Below, piece by piece: positions 22,089-23,615 of a stretch of DNA of 23,615 nucleotides (positions are counted from its first letter, which is position 1; each line of letters begins with the position of its first letter). The position numbers and the translations under genes are program-made. Location of the stretch: assembly GCF_000717345.1 (NCBI RefSeq), contig NZ_JNZA01000066.1, positions 1 to 23,615 of the forward strand. The letters run 5' to 3'. The notes under the pieces were generated by a model. That model saw only the letters and a program-made list of their open reading frames with translations. It made no database searches and was not told the origin of the DNA. The stretch is from Streptomyces lydicus. GTDB taxonomy: Bacteria; Actinomycetota; Actinomycetes; Streptomycetales; Streptomycetaceae.

Positions 22089-23438
22089 ATGACCGGACGG
22101 CGACGCTCCTCCCCCCGCCCCTTCCGACGTGCTCCCGCGGTCGTGACCGTCTCGGCGGTGGCATGCGGGGCGGCCCTCGCGTCGCTGCTCTCGTCCTGCG
22201 GCTCCCTCCCCGGCTCGGGGGATTCCGGGGAGAAGGAGCCGGTCACCGTCATGACCTGGGCGCCGGAGAACACCAAGGCGACCAACATGCCGGGCATGCC
22301 GGCCATGGCGCAGGCGTACGCCCGCTGGGTCAACACCCACGGCGGCATCCGGGGCCACCGCCTGCGGGTACTGACCTGCAACGAGCGCAACGACTCGGTG
22401 GCCGCCGCACAGTGCGCCCAACGCGCCGTGGACCAGGGCGCGGCCGCCGTCGTCGGCTCGTACAGCCAGTTCGGCCGGCAGTTCATGTCGCCGCTGGAGG
22501 TCAAGGGCATCCCCTTCATCGGCGGCTACGGCGCCTCCGACGAGGAGTTCGAAAGCCCGCTGTCCTACCCCGTCAACGGAGGCCAGGCGTCTCTGCTCGC
22601 CGGAAACGGCCGCCAGTTGGCACGCGACTGCAAGCGCGTCGCGCTGGTCCGCCCGGACACCATCCAGGGCGACCAGATGCCGTCACTGCTCAACTCCGGC
22701 CTGCAGAACGGCAGTCGCAAACCCGCCAAGGACATCAAGGCCCCCGAGGACGGCACCAACTACTCGCCGCAGGTGACCCGCGCCCTCGACGAGGTCGGCG
22801 CCGACCCGGCCGTCTTCGGCACCGCCGCGGCCGGCGGAAAGGCGCCCGGCGCCTGCGTCACCGCCTCGCTCGGCGACCACACGGACGCCTTCTTCGACTC
22901 GTTCCGGCGGCTCCAGGAAGAGAGCCCCGAAGTGCGCGTCGCCTCCGTGCTCGGAAGCGTCGGCCAGTCACTGGTGAACCGTACGGGCGGCACCTCCGGG
23001 CCGCTGGAAGGCGCCGACATCACCGGCTGGTACCCGGTCGCCGCCGACCCCCGCTGGAAGCCGATGCGCCGGGTCATCACCGACTACGCCTTCGGCGACA
23101 ACCGCCTCGACCCCGCCGACCAGGGCGTCCAGACCACCTGGATCGCCTACACCGTGCTGCGCGCCCTGATCGAGCAACTCGACGACGAGGGCGTCCAGGA
23201 CATCACCGCGCACAACCTGCAGACCACCCTCGACAAGGGCGACCGGGCCATCGACACCGGCGGCCTGACCCCGAAGCTGCGCTGGCGCGACGACGACATG
23301 CTGGCCGTGCAGGACTTCCCGCGCATCGTCAACGGAATGGTGACCTACCAAGTCGTACGGGGCGGCCAACTGGTCGCCGCCCAGGACGGGTTCGTGAACG
23401 TCACCAAGACCCTGGAACGCCGGAAGACGGACAGCTGA
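22089..23438 (+). CDS. ABC transporter substrate-binding lipoprotein (branched-chain amino acid type)
   Basis: The 449-residue protein has a twin-arginine-rich basic start, a hydrophobic segment and the lipobox LSSC with Cys37, so it should be lipid-anchored outside the membrane. The mature part has the two-lobed periplasmic-binding fold of the Leu/Ile/Val/amide family: KATNMPGMPAMAQAYARWVN, NTHGGIRGHRLRVLTCNE, GAAAVVGSYSQ and PFIGGYGASDEEF. The substrate is unknown. GGAAGG lies about nine bases before the ATG at 22089. No permease or ATPase gene is visible, so it is either an orphan receptor or its partners lie beyond the contig end. Confidence 0.87.
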   Translation: MTGRRRSSPRPFRRAPAVVTVSAVACGAALASLLSSCGSLPGSGDSGEKEPVTVMTWAPENTKATNMPGMPAMAQAYARWVNTHGGIRGHRLRVLTCNERNDSVAAAQCAQRAVDQGAAAVVGSYSQFGRQFMSPLEVKGIPFIGGYGASDEEFESPLSYPVNGGQASLLAGNGRQLARDCKRVALVRPDTIQGDQMPSLLNSGLQNGSRKPAKDIKAPEDGTNYSPQVTRALDEVGADPAVFGTAAAGGKAPGACVTASLGDHTDAFFDSFRRLQEESPEVRVASVLGSVGQSLVNRTGGTSGPLEGADITGWYPVAADPRWKPMRRVITDYAFGDNRLDPADQGVQTTWIAYTVLRALIEQLDDEGVQDITAHNLQTTLDKGDRAIDTGGLTPKLRWRDDDMLAVQDFPRIVNGMVTYQVVRGGQLVAAQDGFVNVTKTLERRKTDS

Positions 23439-23459
23439 GGGGCGGGGGCCTCGGAGACT

Positions 23460-23559
23460 TGCGGGGGGGCATAGGTGCGGGCTTGCGGGGGCCGGAGTTG
23501 CGGCCCTGCGGGGGTCCTGAGCTGCGGCCTTGCGGGGGTCCGGAGTTGCGGCCCTGCGG
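23460..23559. repeat. 24-bp tandem repeat at contig end
   Basis: About four units of period 23-24: 23460-23483 (diverged), 23484-23506, 23507-23530, 23531-23554, then a partial TGCGG. The core is TGCGGGGGTCCGGAGTTGCG. It begins 22 bases after the lipoprotein stop. Repeats this close probably broke the assembly. In one plus-strand frame they encode a repeated GGPELRPC unit, but there is no sign that this is translated. Confidence 0.85.
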
Positions 23560-23615
23560 CTGTCTCTTATACACATCTCCGAGCCCACGAGACTCCTGAG
23601 CATCTCGTATGCCGT
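23560..23615. other. Illumina Nextera adapter contamination
   Basis: The last 56 bases are not genomic. CTGTCTCTTATACACATCT is the Tn5 mosaic end, CCGAGCCCACGAGAC the Nextera read-2 tail, TCCTGAGC an 8-base i7 index (I recall it as N704) and ATCTCGTATGCCGT the start of the P7 flow-cell sequence. Any protein read across it is false: the plus frame gives LLYTSPSPRDS and the minus frame SLVGSEMCIRDS, both well-known adapter artefacts in databases. Confidence 0.98.

Noticed and set aside
22968..23603. Minus-strand 211-codon frame beginning MLRSLVGSEMCIRDS
   Set aside because: Its N-terminus is translated Nextera adapter and the rest is antisense to the lipoprotein gene.
1..23615. CRISPR arrays, tRNA or rRNA genes, insertion sequences, prophage
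   Set aside because: No spaced direct repeats, cloverleaf, rRNA words, transposase or phage genes were seen on either strand.

Overview
The window is a draft-genome contig from a high-GC actinomycete, almost certainly Streptomyces. The evidence is very GC-rich coding sequence with G or C in most third codon positions, GTG starts, GTGA-type gene overlaps, a sorting-signal protein ending in LAETG, a mycothiol-type enzyme domain fused to a zinc-binding anti-sigma motif, and proteins that read like Streptomyces housekeeping families. Both ends look like assembly edges. The left end carries a 79-bp perfect direct repeat around homopolymer-rich sequence. The right end finishes in 56 bases of Illumina Nextera adapter.

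Layout, left to right. A DUF4239 membrane protein (344-1102) converges on a class II aldolase/adducin protein (1214-2008, minus). The aldolase diverges from an SRPBCC protein (2141-2617), whose stop codon overlaps that of a 3-hydroxyisobutyrate-dehydrogenase-type reductase (2614-3519, minus). guaA, GMP synthase (3710-5296, minus), diverges from a small AroQ chorismate mutase (5549-5848). The chorismate mutase is preceded by what looks like an undescribed attenuator: a 23-codon, apparently leaderless leader peptide rich in Phe and Tyr (5366-5437), with hairpins placed as in trp-type attenuation. After a structured, gene-poor gap of almost 1 kb comes a secreted, sortase-anchored protein (6815-7891). 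It converges on a GMC oxidoreductase (7949-9874, minus), which is followed upstream by a succinic semialdehyde dehydrogenase (9925-11577, minus) and a membrane Ser/Thr kinase (11705-13432, minus). Two membrane-associated proteins of unknown function (13542-14012 and 14137-15174) and a two-component pair (15537-17383) read rightwards.

The last third holds a STAS-domain anti-sigma antagonist (minus). Diverging from it are an ECF-like sigma factor and its overlapping partner, a ZAS zinc-motif/mycothiol-isomerase-type fusion. Then come the minus-strand pair of an SCO4402-type protein and purU, and a branched-chain-amino-acid-type substrate-binding lipoprotein. The contig ends in a 24-bp tandem repeat that runs into adapter.

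Most genes are ordinary core Streptomyces genes. The points that go beyond standard annotation are the Phe/Tyr leader upstream of chorismate mutase, a Streptomyces-type hairpin repeat read in frame inside the GMC oxidoreductase, the tandem LPVTG/LAETG sorting signals, the sigma/ZAS-isomerase module with a possible coupled small ORF, several strong inverted repeats in control regions, and the adapter, which creates false C- and N-termini.
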